Positions 10,637 to 22,382 of a DNA stretch of 64,000 nt are shown piece by piece (position 1 is the stretch's first letter; each line of letters begins with the position of its first letter). Position numbers and translations under genes: made by a program. Source of the stretch: Carcinoscorpius rotundicauda (taxonomy: Eukaryota > Arthropoda > Merostomata > Xiphosura > Limulidae); contig CM022393.1 of assembly GCA_011833715.1 (NCBI GenBank), positions 55,605,269 through 55,669,268 on the forward strand, written 5' to 3'. The notes beneath the pieces were generated by a model. The model searched no databases. It was not told the origin of the DNA and saw only the letters and a list, made by a program, of their open reading frames with translations.

Positions 10637-12752
10637 AAAAAAGTTGTTAGGCACTGTAGTACTTAAAAAATAATTTTAATCATTTAAATATTTTGCTGTT
10701 GTAATAAAGACGTTTCTCTTGAGAACTTTCACAAATTAATTCTAATGATTGACACTTGAAACTGTTGGTACTTTACTGGCGATACCATGGTAACACACAG
10801 CACATGTGTACAATTGTCTCTGTTTTTCTTCTCAATTCTATAATCATAATAGTGTTAATAACAGTTTGTTCTGATTTGCTAGTAGGGTACCTGCTCTGAG
10901 ACTGAATTAGCAGCAGTAAACATTTCATTAAAACAGTGTCTTATTCCAGATAAAATATTACAACATCCAATTATCCTTCAATTCTTTTATTACTTTATAT
11001 GAAAAATATGTGAAGTCAATAATCACTGTACTAATCAATTAAAAGATTGCCATCTCATAATATGTTTTATTCTATATGAGATCACTGCAGTGTGACATTG
11101 TATTAGAGGATGTCAGTGAAGTACCTATAAAACATTATTTTTTACTTGGTTTTCCAACACATGATTTTAGAAAGACTTATTCTAAATTACAAATAATAAA
11201 ACTAGAATTTTCTTCCCTTACTTTTAAGTTGTTAATTGGTAAAACATATCTTACCCGGAAATTATACAAAGCAATAGGATGTATAGTAATATGTGATGAG
11301 AAACAGTGAATTTAATTGGACACATGGCTAATTATTATGCGATGTTGCAAGACAACTGTATATAATATTATTGGACATAAATAGACGAATGCTTATACAA
11401 AATTCAAGTTTCTAAAAGCATCAATATCGTACTGTAATAAGGTAGTACAGTTTAATAATACGTTGATAGCGCACCTCGCTGTTTGTTTAGAGCCAGCAGT
11501 AGTTTCACGCTAAGTCAGAATGTTGTCCAAATTGGAAACATGAGTTTATGCTCAAATGTATTTCATAACATCGAATAGCACAAACTAAGTCACATGTTGT
11601 TCCATCTATCGGAAGTTTATTGTACTTATTAATTCTTCTTATAACGAATGATGAAAGATTTTTACAGGGAAATGGCAGATTTGAATTTCGCGTTAACAAG
11701 ATCAGATTTATATTTCAGACAAAGTAAAACTTGTTTAAAAGAAAATTATCCACAATATCTCACATTCACTGAAATTTATTTTACATATTGTTTGTTTCTA
11801 AATGTATAAAATGGATAGATACTTTAAGCATTATTATTTAAGTCATTTTCGCTGGTATTAAATTTAGCGCAATTTATCATTCTCAATGCAATACTAAATT
11901 AATATTACTATTTGGAACTGAGATGCAACCTAGTGCTTCAGGTTGTTTTATATTAATGCTTTTGTTGAAAAATAAGGAACAAATTATTACAAATTTGAAA
12001 TGGTTGATGCAATAGAAATATTTTATACCTGAAGGCTTAAGAGGAGAAGAATAGAAAATTCAACTGGACATCTCTACTGTTCAAGTGTAGTTGTCTTTAA
12101 TTTCATTTACTGATCAGTGGAAAAAACAATAAACCAATAGTACTCGCCACCACACGAGCGATGACTAGCCTTTAGAACCGAATAACCAGATTGCTTATCG
12201 GTTTTATTGCGTCCCCTTTCCCCAACTTAAATTGCTGAGCGTGTTAAGCGGCATTACAATTCGATCCCCAGAGGTTTTTTTTATTTTTAGAACCAGACAT
12301 TCTAGTTATTAGGCTACGCTTGGCTCAGAGAGTTATGGGTCTGGTAGAAGAAATATGGAGTTACATATTCGAATGTGAAAAAGTAACAAAATATACAGAA
12401 CAAATATCACGTGTTGTAGTTTTTTCTACATGTATTTATAAAATTTCACACAACTGAATTAAAAACAGCAATCTCTGAACAATGTACATACACATTTTGA
12501 TACATACATACATACATATATATATATATATCCTATAAATTTATTTTAGATTTATATTTTTTACGAAATTTCTATTACTTCTGTCCACCGATGTCACTTC
12601 AGTTATCTCGCTTTGATAATATATTAAAAATTATGTTGGTGTCCGAAAATTTATGAAATCAAACTTACTACTAAAGATGAAGTTGGATGGCTCATTATCT
12701 TCAAAGTTCCGTTTTCTGTAACTAAAGCTATTGCTTGACGCATTTTTTTTAT
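10637..12752. other. AT-rich DNA, no gene seen
   Basis: Open frames of 77 codons (11076..11309, plus) and 64 codons (11505..11699, minus) show no recognisable motif. A mixed TA/CA simple-sequence run lies at about 12503..12531. Confidence 0.5.
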
Positions 12753-12765
12753 TCGGTTAGGTAAA

Positions 12766-13021
12766 GTTTTGTTTGTTTTGGAATTTCGCACAAAGCTACT
12801 CGAGGGCTGTCTGTGCTAGCCGTCCCTAATTTAAGAGTGTAAGACTAGAGGGAAGGCAGCTAGTCATCACCACCCACCGCCAACTCTTGGGCTACTCTTT
12901 TACCAACGAAAAGTGGGATTGACCGTCACATTATAACGCCCTCACGGCTGGGAGGGTGAGCATGCCCGCGACCCTTAGATTACAAAGCGCACGCCTTAAC
13001 GCGCTAGGCCTTGCCGGGCCC
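12766..13021 (-). repeat. SINE-1, near full length, with target-site duplication
   Basis: Minus-strand copy with a short deletion at the head-body junction compared with 10347..10626. The 13-bp repeat tcggttaggtaaa is exact at 12753..12765 and 13022..13034. Confidence 0.93.
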
Positions 13022-13172
13022 TCGGTTAGGTAAAATTAGTACATTATTCACAATAATTATGCGTTACTTCTATTTTTGTTATAATACCAACTGTACTGGA
13101 GTAATTAATATCATTATTCTATTCGAAGTAATTATGTATAACTTTCCATTCTTTGTGGTAATATCAACCGTA

Positions 13173-13426
13173 CTCTTTGTTTGTTTTTGAATTTCGCGCA
13201 AAAGTACTCGAGAGTTATCTGTGCTAGCCGTCTCTAATTTAGCAGTGTAAGACTGGAGGGAATGCAGCTAGTCATCACTACCCACCGCCAACTCTTGGGC
13301 TACTCTTATACAAACGAATAGTGGGATTGACTGTCATATTATAACATGTTTAGTGCGACGGAAATGCCAACCCGCGACCCTCACATTACGAGTCGCACGT
13401 CTTAACTTACCTGGTCACGCCGGGCC
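13173..13426 (-). repeat. SINE-1, near full length, with target-site duplication
   Basis: Minus-strand copy lying about 150 bp beyond the previous one in the same orientation. The 9-bp repeat tcaaccgta occurs at 13164..13172 and 13427..13435. A short part of the middle is missing. Confidence 0.9.
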
Positions 13427-13435
13427 TCAACCGTA

Positions 13436-14832
13436 GCAGAGTAATAAATTAATATTGATTTTGTTTAAAACTCAAGTTCATAGCATAATTGATTAAAATA
13501 TTAGTTTTATTAATGAACTAAAAGTGTATTATTTTAGATAAGCAAAAATTTAACAAAACTGGAAGAAGTAACATTATTTAGGTAGATAAAATGGATTTAA
13601 TGTTTAAATTTTGTACATGATGTACTTAATTCAATGAGTTACTGTGATAATTACGTTTTTTAATGGCCTTATTTATTAATGAGAAAGACTATCTGTTTAT
13701 TTTAATTTTATAATTTCAAATAAAAATTAATATTAAATTGTACAAAGAAGTTTAAATGAAAAAAACAGATGAATAATTAGTTAAAGAGATAAAGACAAAA
13801 AATAAGTAACAAGGAACATAAGGTATATTTCGTAAGTCATACCATATGTTACACATTCCTCATTTTCAGTTAAATTGAAAAAGGAGTAAACTTTGCAGTT
13901 TTATTGATTATAAACATGTCTTTATTTGAAATGAACAGTCTTTTATTTGTTTGTCTACATGCTAGTTTTGCTATGTTAAATAGCAATGAATACATTATGT
14001 ACTATTTTTACTACACCTAGAGTCGTTTTAACTTTTTCTTAAATTATTAAACTCACAACATCTGAACTTAAAAAACGGAAACAACCTTTCCATTTTTAGA
14101 CCCATTCATTACTTAAGATTATTGATCTTTTTTTTTTTCTTTTTTTTAAAGACGTTTTCAAAACTCCTTACTCAGATAGAATTTCCTCTCTCAAACCACA
14201 AACTTAATCTGGGCTTAACATTTGCTCTAACTATTTCAAATTTTATTTTTTTGAAGGACAAGCTAATGCATCATGACTTTTTTTCTTAAGTAGTACCAAA
14301 ACATCAATATTAACTTGGTTCTAGTTAATTAATAAGAAGAGATTTGAAAAGTGTGATTTATTTATTGTTTTATATTAAATTCACTAACCCTGAATACTCT
14401 ATAGCATTAGAGAAAGCCAAAATTAGTATAGATGAAATAAATAATTCTTGAAGTCATAGAATAATACGCATTTATTTCTGCACTTTGGTAACAAAACATT
14501 AAACTCAAATACACAAGTACGTAAACTGTATAATGTTCAGAGATTTTTCACACTAATCATTATAACTTAGCGAAATGTTTCTTTGCTTGAAAATAAGTTA
14601 GCGAAATATTTAAGACAGTAAATAATGAATTATGTTTTGCTTATTTTAACGTATGTAGTATATTTTGTTTGTTTCTCAATTTATGAAATCTCAGTAAGTT
14701 TAAATACATTAAAAATATAGTGTCGTATCAACCTTAAATAAAAGTTTGGTTTATTTTTTTTTTATTTTCAATATATTTAGCTCAGCAGCAATAGAACATA
14801 TAATAGTAAGTATAAGGATTCGATCCCCGCGG
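13436..14832. other. AT-rich DNA, no gene seen
   Basis: T-rich runs occur near 14128 and 14755. No open frame of 60 codons or more was noticed. Confidence 0.5.
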
Positions 14833-15109
14833 GGTCCGACATGGCCAGGTGTTTTAGGCGCTCAACCCTCAAACTGAGGGTTGCTGGTTTGAACCTCCGT
14901 CACACCAAACACTTTCGTTTTTTGAATCATGGGGGTGTTATGACATGGCGTTCTTTCCTACTATTTGTTGGTAAAAGAATAGCCCAAGACATGGTGGTAG
15001 GTGATGACGATTAGCTGCCTTCCCTCCAGTCTTTCACTGCTAAATTAGGAATGAATACTGCAAATAACCCTCGTGTACCTTTGCGTGAAATTTAAAAACA
15101 AACAAACGA
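14833..15109 (+). repeat. SINE-1, diverged full-length copy
   Basis: The head starts gtccgacatggccagg, the B-box region reads ctggtttgaacctcc, and body, core and CAAA tail follow. Many substitutions set it apart from the main type and suggest an older subfamily. Confidence 0.85.
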
Positions 15110-15510
15110 TCTCAATGGGGATACACCACAAATAGTACTTCGTATAGCTGTGTGCTTAAAACAAACACACATATTTTAGTTTTCATTTCTTACGTCTCCA
15201 CTTTGCCACTAAGAATAGCTCGTATTTGTTTGTTTAATATACTCTTCAAAAAAAATAAAAATAAAATAGTATTTTGTACATGTTATCACGTGTGTATTAA
15301 CGTAGAAAATAATCCAAAAAGTTATTCCCAAGAATACATCTTGTCTATTTTAAAATATCATAAAAACTTATTCAGTTTGATTTGTTTTTCACTTCAAATA
15401 TCCTTTGCTTTATTTAACATACTAGTAATTATCGTGTCATTTCTCTCATTGAAAAATTATTCAAACTAGCTAATAATAAATATATATTGATTTTATTTCT
15501 CATCCTATCG

Positions 15511-15635
15511 GCCCCCCAGTGGCTCAGCGGTATGTCTGCGGACTTACACGCTAAAATCCGGGTTTCGATATCCGTGGTGGGCAGAGCACAGATAGCCCAT
15601 TGTGTAGCTTTGTGCTTAATTCAAAACAACAACAA
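15511..15635 (+). repeat. SINE-2, full length, with target-site duplication
   Basis: Begins gccccccagtggctcagcgg and ends in caaaacaacaacaa. The 12-bp repeat ctcatcctatcg is exact at 15499..15510 and 15636..15647. It is nearly identical to the copies at 1631..1754 and 63651..63774, so this subfamily is young. Confidence 0.93.
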
Positions 15636-15647
15636 CTCATCCTATCG

Positions 15648-15770
15648 TCTCCTGCTAGTACACCGGTATGTCTTCAGATTTACAACGCTAAAATCAGGCA
15701 TTTGATTACCAGCAGTGTGCTTAGCAGATCGCCCAATGTGGCTTTGATATAAGAAAACACACAAGCACTC
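15648..15770 (+). repeat. SINE-3, directly beside the preceding SINE-2
   Basis: The head reads gctagtacaccggtatgtc, followed by acgctaaaatcagg, a degraded B box, a cagatcgcccaatgtggctt core and an aagaaaacacac tail. It adjoins the 3' target-site copy of the SINE-2. Confidence 0.8.
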
Positions 15771-16635
15771 CACTTCATAAACATTTTCTGTGAGAATTAA
15801 TTATCATGATGCACTTTTGTAAATGCCAGTTCCTTCCTACCCACATAAAATGAAGACATTGCAAGTTTTGTGCTGTAATTACTCGCATCAAACATTATTT
15901 TGTTTGTTTCTGTGCCGTTAGGTGTTTCTAGGTTAAATATCGATAAAGACAGAGTAAAATTTGTTCGTCTTCCTTAGTTGAGTCTTTATCACTGCAAAGA
16001 GTAAAATTTACGTATACCTTCCTTTTACTCCTAAACTTTGAGTCATTTTACATTTAATGGTAATATATACAATGTAGAGCTTGATTTTATTCCAAATATC
16101 ACGCTTTCCCTTCCAAATACATATCAATAGATATCGTATTATTTATTCAGATTCTCTTCAAACGGAAGAACCAAATAAAGGAATATTAAATACGTGCTTC
16201 TTATTCAATATATATCAGTATTTTCATTACACATAAAGTATATAATATATCTTTCAGTCGGTTGTTTATCAAATATTGTTGATAAAGAAGCAAAAATACA
16301 CTTGCGTGATTTTAAAATAAAATTTATTTTACTCTTATAGCTTATGTTTTTATACTTTGGCGTTTGTATTGTTTTCGGACAAAGGATGTTTTGGCGTCAC
16401 CTGACAAATGTGTGGCTTAACGTCAGGGATTTTCTTTAAAGTATAGAAAAACGATTTGAGTAGTTTAGTGCGACGGTTAGGTGAGTTGATTAATGATTTT
16501 TCAGGGGTCTGTTGCACTAATGATTAGATACTGACTTTGTGATCTTCTTTATTCACTCTGTTTGTTACCCTAACTAGGAGTGCAGCTATATCACTTTCGT
16601 AAATTGTGAGTTGTTGTTGACGTAAATCTATGTGT
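15771..16635. other. AT-rich DNA, no gene seen
   Basis: A less AT-rich patch at about 16370..16560 has no lasting open frame. Confidence 0.5.
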
Positions 16636-16646
16636 CCTATGTAAGA

Positions 16647-16923
16647 CGGGCCTGGCATGGCCTAGCGCGTTAAGGCGAGCGCTTCGTAATCTGAGGGTCG
16701 CGGGTTCGCGCCCGAGTCGCGCTAAACATGCTCGCCCTCCCAGCCGTGAGGGCGTTATAAAATTACGATCAATCCCACTTTTCGTTGGTAAAAGAGCAGC
16801 CCAAGAGTTGGCGGTGGGTGGTGATGACTAGCTGCCTTCCCTCTAGTCTTACACTGCTAAATTAGGGACGGCTAGCACAGATAGCCCTCAAGTAGCTTTC
16901 TGCGAAATTCCAAAACAAACAAA
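16647..16923 (+). repeat. SINE-1, full length, with target-site duplication
   Basis: A well-preserved copy: head from gggcctggcatggcc, B-box-like ggttcgcgccc, full body, core, and tail caaaacaaacaaa. The 11-bp repeat cctatgtaaga occurs at 16636..16646 and 16924..16934. Confidence 0.94.
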
Positions 16924-16934
16924 CCTATGTAAGA

Positions 16935-17883
16935 GAGTTGGAAGCAAGTAAATTAAATTATTATATTAATTTTAAATGTAAACTTTGATCTATTTGTGAG
17001 CGTTGACTTATCCAACTTATAAAAAATTAATAAAGTGCTTTCATTTATCATTAATTTGTTTGAATCACTTCAACAGTATGCTAAATTTTACGTTAAAATA
17101 CGTTAGAAAGATATATGCTATCTTTCTTTAGTTTAAGAAACGTGGATATAAAACTCAGTATGCTCTTATTAGATGAATAACTCTTGAAAATGACTGAAAA
17201 TAAGTTTGTTATGTACGTTTGAACAATGTCATTATACAGCGTGCACTACTCAAGCGACACAAAACACTACTTGAGCACGTTTGCACTTGTTAGCCTTTTG
17301 TTTTCAGATCACTCAAGTGAGAATTTAAAGCTAATTTTCTATCAGACGTGACATCTTAAAACGTGCTGTGTGAAGTGGAGGCATTTGTCAAAAGATTTGA
17401 GGTCAACTTTTCCATTGTGAACAAAAGAACTCGTCGGTGTATCATGAGTCTACTTACGTCAGAGATTTTTATTTGAGACAAAATGGTTTTGTTGATGGAG
17501 AGGAAGTAACTAGCACATGTCGTTAAGCTACTCCATTGGGTTAACAGGTGTGTACATGGGAGAGAAAGACAGTTTGAACACAAAAAGTGTTTTAGCAAAA
17601 ACAACAATGTTACTCTTACTGAATGTTAAGAAATAAATAGTTAGACTGAGACCTAACAATAGAAAAATTTTAACTGTATTTTTCAGTAGGATCTCCAGCT
17701 TATTATACGAAACTATAACGGTTTGTGAAGAGTATATTCCAGTCGTAAAGGTAAGTGATGCCCAAGTAAAAAGAAAGTCTTAAAGAGTTGAAGTAAAGAA
17801 TACGTGAAACAGCTTGTTTGTTTAATTATAAGGAAATTTACACTGGGACCATAGGCGCTGGTCGTTTTTAATTTCGAATTCCT
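16935..17883. other. AT-rich DNA, no gene seen
   Basis: Open frames on the minus strand at 17356..17607 (83 codons) and 17713..17898 (61 codons) have no recognisable motif; the second runs into a SINE head. Confidence 0.45.
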
Positions 17884-17998
17884 TCTCCGCTGGTACATCG
17901 ATAAGTATATGGATTTACAATGCTAAAATCAGGGGTTCAGTTCCTCTCGGCAGATAGCTTGATATGGTTTTGCTATAAGAAAATACACACAAAAATAC
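17884..17998 (+). repeat. SINE-3
   Basis: Reads ctggtacatcgataagtata, acaatgctaaaatcagg, ggttcagttcctctcgg, a cagatagcttgatatggttt core and the ctataagaaaatacacac tail. Confidence 0.85.
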
Positions 17999-18000
17999 AC

Positions 18001-18085
18001 AATTTTCAAATCAACACCAACCACCGCAAACACTTGTCAGAACAAATAGTGGGATATGACCGTCACTCTCATAACGCATCTCAGC
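18001..18085 (-). repeat. possible degraded SINE-1 body fragment
   Basis: Contains accaccgcaaacacttg and caaatagtgggatatgacc, similar to the reverse complement of the SINE-1 body, without head or tail. It lies directly beside a SINE-3 tail. Confidence 0.4.
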
Positions 18086-18319
18086 TTTAAAGGGAAGACC
18101 GTGATTTGATTTTATACGTTAAACACAGAACTTGAGATTCACATTTTTGAATTGTGCTTGGAGAAGTGGGAAAAATACTAAAGAAACAACAAGGAAAAAT
18201 CATTTTTCTTAAATCTCAATATTTAGTTCAAATAATCAATCGTATTAGGCCATCCTTTTTGTAATGTCCGATTTTAGCTTCAGAAAAAGAGAAAGGATTT
18301 CAAATGCTTTTAATGTTAT

Positions 18320-19121
18320 TTAATCAATAATGTATGCTCCATTATTAACTGCTTCCTGCCAACGATTCACAAGTTTCTGAATGACACTTCTATAAAATTC
18401 TTGGGGTTTGGAGGAAAAGAATTTAGAGAGGGTAGTTTTGGCATCTTCATGTGTTCGAAACTCTTTTCCATCAAGATAGTTCGGTAAACTTTAGAATAGA
18501 TGATAATCAGATGGGACAAGGTCTGGAGAATAAGAAGGATGTGGACGATTTTCCCAGTCTAATTCTTCATTCTTTGCAGATGTGATTCTTGCTGTATGAG
18601 GCCTGCATAATCCTGATGTAACACAACACGCTTAACATTTTTTAATATATCTATTTTTCATCTCCAGTCACTAACCTGTCCAAAAAAGGTGAGTTACATT
18701 CACGAGAGCTCAGAGAAGTGCAAATTTCCACTCTTGCTCAAATATTGGCTTCTGTCAAATCATGGGGGACCCATTTTCCAAGTTTTGACACCTTTCAAAG
18801 CTGTTATAGATGACGGCGAATTGTTCAATGGATTTAATTAAGCGTCTCTGCTAGTTTTTTTTTAACTATTACAGCACAATCTTCATCAAGTGCAGCCATC
18901 AACAAGTTATCACTAAACTCAACAGAATGACATGAACATGGTATATTATTTAAGCTGTGGTCACCTGATCTGAACTTCTGAAGCCACCTTCGACATTTTC
19001 TTTCATTGATAGGCTCCGCACCATAAACACCATGAGAGTTTCGAGTAGTTTATGCTGCACTGTTGCCTCTTTTAAACTCATAAAGCATTATATGCTTAAT
19101 GTGCTCCTCAGACACATCCAT
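18320..19121 (-). pseudogene. mariner transposase, broken
   Basis: Transposase of the Tc1/mariner superfamily (nuclear; cuts and joins at TA). On the minus strand it starts at the ATG at 19121 with MDVSEEHIKHIMLYEFKRG, the usual helix-turn-helix beginning, followed by YGAEPINERKCRRWF. Near the end (about 18492..18560) is HPSYSPDLVPSDYHLF, which holds the last catalytic Asp of the mariner D,D34D triad, directly followed by a stop codon. The C-terminal part ends ...VNNGAYIID at 18320. The open length is about 800 bp against roughly 1.04 kb usual; the middle is shortened, and stops and frameshifts are present. Confidence 0.85.
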
Positions 19122-19470
19122 CTTTATATGGGTGTATTTGATTAATGATCCGAAAAAGTGGAGTTGGGTTAGTTTATTTTATATGTCTAAACATTTTTAT
19201 ACACGTCCTGCTACATATTTTAGCCTTCTACAAAAACAGAAATGATGATGTACTTTCTGTACTAAATTTTCGGACAATACTTATGCACTCCTCAGACACA
19301 TCCATCTTTATATGGGTGTATTTGATTAATGATCCGAAAAAGTGGAGTTGGGTTAGTTTGTTTTATATGTCTAAACATTTTTATACACGTCCTGCTACAT
19401 ATTTTAGCCTTCTACAAAAACAGAAATGATGATGTACTTTCTGTACTAAATTTTCGGACAATACTTATGC
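19104..19470. repeat. 184-bp tandem duplication of the mariner 5' end
   Basis: Two head-to-tail copies, 19104..19287 and 19288..19470, differ at very few positions. Each contains the inner part of the terminal repeat, the untranslated leader and the first codons of the transposase. An open frame across it (19145..19429, plus) is a shadow: it shows the same peptide twice. Confidence 0.92.
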
Positions 19471-19482
19471 GGTGACCTGGTA

Positions 19483-21187
19483 ATAACCTATGAAGAAAGC
19501 TTTCTGACAATAAAACCCCTACCCTACTTTCCCCATTATCTCGGTGCTGAAAACCGTAATTCAATACTAGTGGTGGACACAACACATATAACCTAATTGT
19601 GTAGTTCTGCTTAACGAACTAACAAAAAGAAACAAGTCGGGAAAAACCTAAAGTCTGTTCAAAAGGCTAAAAATTATGAAATAAAACGCAACAGTTAATA
19701 TGATAGTTATCTTCAAATAAATTCAAAATAAATGTAACTAACATAGGAGTGGAAATATACTCTCCTATTATTCCAAAAAAAGTACCTCTGGATAAGAGAC
19801 TTCCAGTAAATTTCCTATACTCTCTCAAATTTGGTAGATTTATTGTGTACTAATGCTTATGTCTAACTACAATTTGTGTTGTTTACAATACTACTAAATA
19901 CCTTTTGCTACTGTTTTTATCCTTTTATCACCAAAAGAATTTTCGAGGTTGTTTATTGCTATCTATTTTTTCATGGATAACTTAGATTGTAATACTCCTG
20001 GGTGTATAACACAGTCTTTTAGACCGGTTACTTATTACAAATTCAAAGCATTTACTCACTAGATTAATGAAGTCTGAAAGAAGACAACTATGGTATATGA
20101 TTTCTTCTTGAATTGGACGAATACGTTTTGTACAGATGTTGAAAAGCGTTGAATTATGGAAGCAAATTGAAGGATTCGCTAAAGAAATCTGGGAGTGATG
20201 AAAGGTAATTCTCCGAAATGCTATTATCAAGAAATTGATAGTGATAACTGTCATTACTTGAGTATGAATAATCTCATTTTTTCATGGTTGAATGACCAAC
20301 AGAACTATCATATTGATTTTGCGAGGGATAAATCATATTACGTATAAGTATCTAGTAACTAAATACTGGAGTCCCTACTGAATTCATCATCGTTAACTAT
20401 GGCTATCAGAGTCTCAGACTCTGTCTTGGTAAATGCATATTATCGTCGTTTTATATAACTATTAATCACTTAGTTCTACCCAACCGTAAAAATACAGACT
20501 AATTCTCTGAACATATCATAATTGCTTAATGCATTCTAAACTAGGATGTTCATAAAATTTCCTACGTCATCTGTCTTTTTCTTTTTAATGTTGTTAAAGT
20601 GCACCTGCATTTTTATATTTGATAGGGGCTAAACATTTTAACGCCTAAAGGAAGAAGAAAGTAATATTTCAGGATTCTCTTAAACTAGATGAGTTTAACA
20701 CCAAAATCAGAATAAAATAGATTCGCACACAGCTACGAAATAAATACAATTAAGCTAGTAATTCCATGTAAGATGAGAGAATATATTCCGGTGAGATAGA
20801 GGTAAGACTCACAAAGCAGCAGGGATTCACTTTGTCAGATGTAAACTTCTTTTTACACACGCCACTTGTGAAATTAAATTAGAAAATGTAATTTAAAGAC
20901 AGATTAGGTTGCTGAAGCTCACCAAATCGCACATCTAAGCTTGCCATTAGGATGGTTGAATGTATGTAATTGCTTTCAGTGAAACAGAAAGGCGATAACA
21001 GAGAAATAGGTAGAGTACAAAAGTTGCAAATTTAGTTCTTAAATACTTTTTTCACTGTAAGCTTTCAACTTCTTAACTATTTTTGTTTAATACTACAAAA
21101 TAAATTACGTGTGTTCTTTTTAACGTCGGGAATCGAAACCTGTACTTTAGTGTTGTAAATTCATACAATTTATCTTTGACCTAACGG
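19483..21187. other. AT-rich DNA, possible degraded SINE-2 at about 19540..19625
   Basis: The stretch gtggtggacacaacacatat...attgtgtagttctgctta resembles a decayed plus-strand SINE-2 3' half. A 90-codon minus frame (19982..20254) has no recognisable motif. Confidence 0.4.
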
Positions 21188-21313
21188 CGAGTTCCTCATT
21201 GGTACAGCAGTAAGTCTATGGATTTGCAACGCTAAAATCAGGGGTTCGATTTCCCTCTGTAGACTCAGCAGATAGCTCGATGTAACTTTGCTATAAGAAA
21301 CACACACACACAC
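21188..21313 (+). repeat. SINE-3, full length
   Basis: The head reads cattggtacagcagtaagtc, then acgctaaaatcagg, a B-box-like ggttcgatttcc, core cagatagctcgatgtaactt and an expanded CA tail at about 21300..21313. Confidence 0.88.
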
Positions 21314-21994
21314 CCCATACCTGGAAACCTCTTTAATTGTAGTCTTCTTCATGCATTAAATATTGCTGGCTAAAAGTCGCAGTAAAAGCGGTTGACAAAA
21401 ACAAATGATAAAAATCATCTGTTTGTTTAACTTCTTGCAAGTACACACGTTGACTATTTGTACTATTTGTTAGTAATTTTTAAGAAGAGAAGCTGCTAGT
21501 TAACACCTCGTACCATCATTTATCTCCAGACCGAATAGTGTAATTTTGCCGTCACTCTTATAACACACCCTAAAGTGCCCAGCGCCACATTTTTGGAGAT
21601 GAAGGGAACGAACTTGGAAACATCAAAGCCACAGACTTTGGTCTGCTTTCAGCCCACCATGCAAGTAAAATATTTTCACTCTCGTAACTGTGTTAAGGAC
21701 ACTCTAAACACAGAAACGACGAGTGCCCGATTTATTATGTTACGTGTTACAGAAATTTTAATTCAGAAGTTTATTAAACGTTAATATGTATCAAATTTGT
21801 GATATTTGTCAAAAAGATAGATACGCACAATTTCCTTACTTCATGCACAAAAAATAAAACAATTTTAAATAATGACTATTACAAATAATTATTAATATAC
21901 AAACAATATTCAGTTTTATATTTGGTTTGGAACTGAATGTTTTATCAACGGTCTAGGCACATAAGACGCAATTATTTTTATGTTGTTACACCCT
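21314..21994. other. AT-rich DNA, no gene seen
   Basis: A 69-codon plus frame (21575..21784) has no recognisable motif. Its start lies next to a region at 21500..21580 that vaguely resembles a decayed SINE-1 body. Confidence 0.4.
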
Positions 21995-22053
21995 TGGTGG
22001 ACTCAGCAGATAGCCTGGTGTGGGTTTCCTAAAAGAAAACGTACACACACACA
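21995..22053 (+). repeat. SINE-3, 3' fragment
   Basis: Retains ggtggactcagcagatagcc, the tgtgg...ctt block and an aagaaaacgtacacacac tail. The head is missing. Confidence 0.75.
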
Positions 22054-22130
22054 TGATACACAGTTAAACTTCACTTGATAAGAATGCTAGCTAACTCTAT
22101 TCTTCATAAGTGAGTTTTTTCGGCTGAAGG

Positions 22131-22382
22131 TGGCCCGGCATGGCCAAACGTGTTAAGGCGTTTGACTCGTAATCCGAGTTTCGCGTGTTCGCATCCCCGT
22201 CCCGCCAAACTGGCTCGCCCTTTTAGGCGTGGGGGCGTTATGATGTGACGGCCAAGCCCACTATTTATTGGTAAAAGAGTAGCCTAAGGCTTGGTGACGA
22301 CTAGCTGGTCTTACACTGCTAAATTAAGGACGGCTAGCACAGATAGCCCTCGATTAGCTTTGTGATAAATTAAAACAAACAA
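22131..22382 (+). repeat. SINE-1 with short internal deletions
   Basis: The head starts ggcccggcatggccaaacg, followed by a B-box-like gtgttcgcatccc, body and CAAA tail. About 25 bp of the gttggcggtgggtggtg block is lost. Confidence 0.9.

Larger units (their letters stand above)
18245..19480 (-). mobile_element. mariner-family DNA transposon, defective
   Basis: The element lies between TA dinucleotides at 18243..18244 and 19481..19482. Its ends are imperfect inverted repeats: read inwards, ttaggccatcc...gtaatgtccg on the left and ccaggtcaccg...gtattgtccg on the right. Inside is a broken transposase on the minus strand. The right end carries a 184-bp tandem duplication. Length is about 1.24 kb, close to a usual mariner, only because the duplication offsets an internal deletion. 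Confidence 0.85.

Noticed and set aside
11505..11699. 64-codon minus frame with RRINKYNKLPIDGTT, faintly like the end of a LINE reverse transcriptase
   Set aside because: The similarity is limited to a few residues and no other reverse transcriptase motif is nearby.
19145..19429. 94-codon plus-strand frame with an internally repeated peptide
   Set aside because: It reads the 184-bp tandem duplication of the mariner end on the wrong strand.
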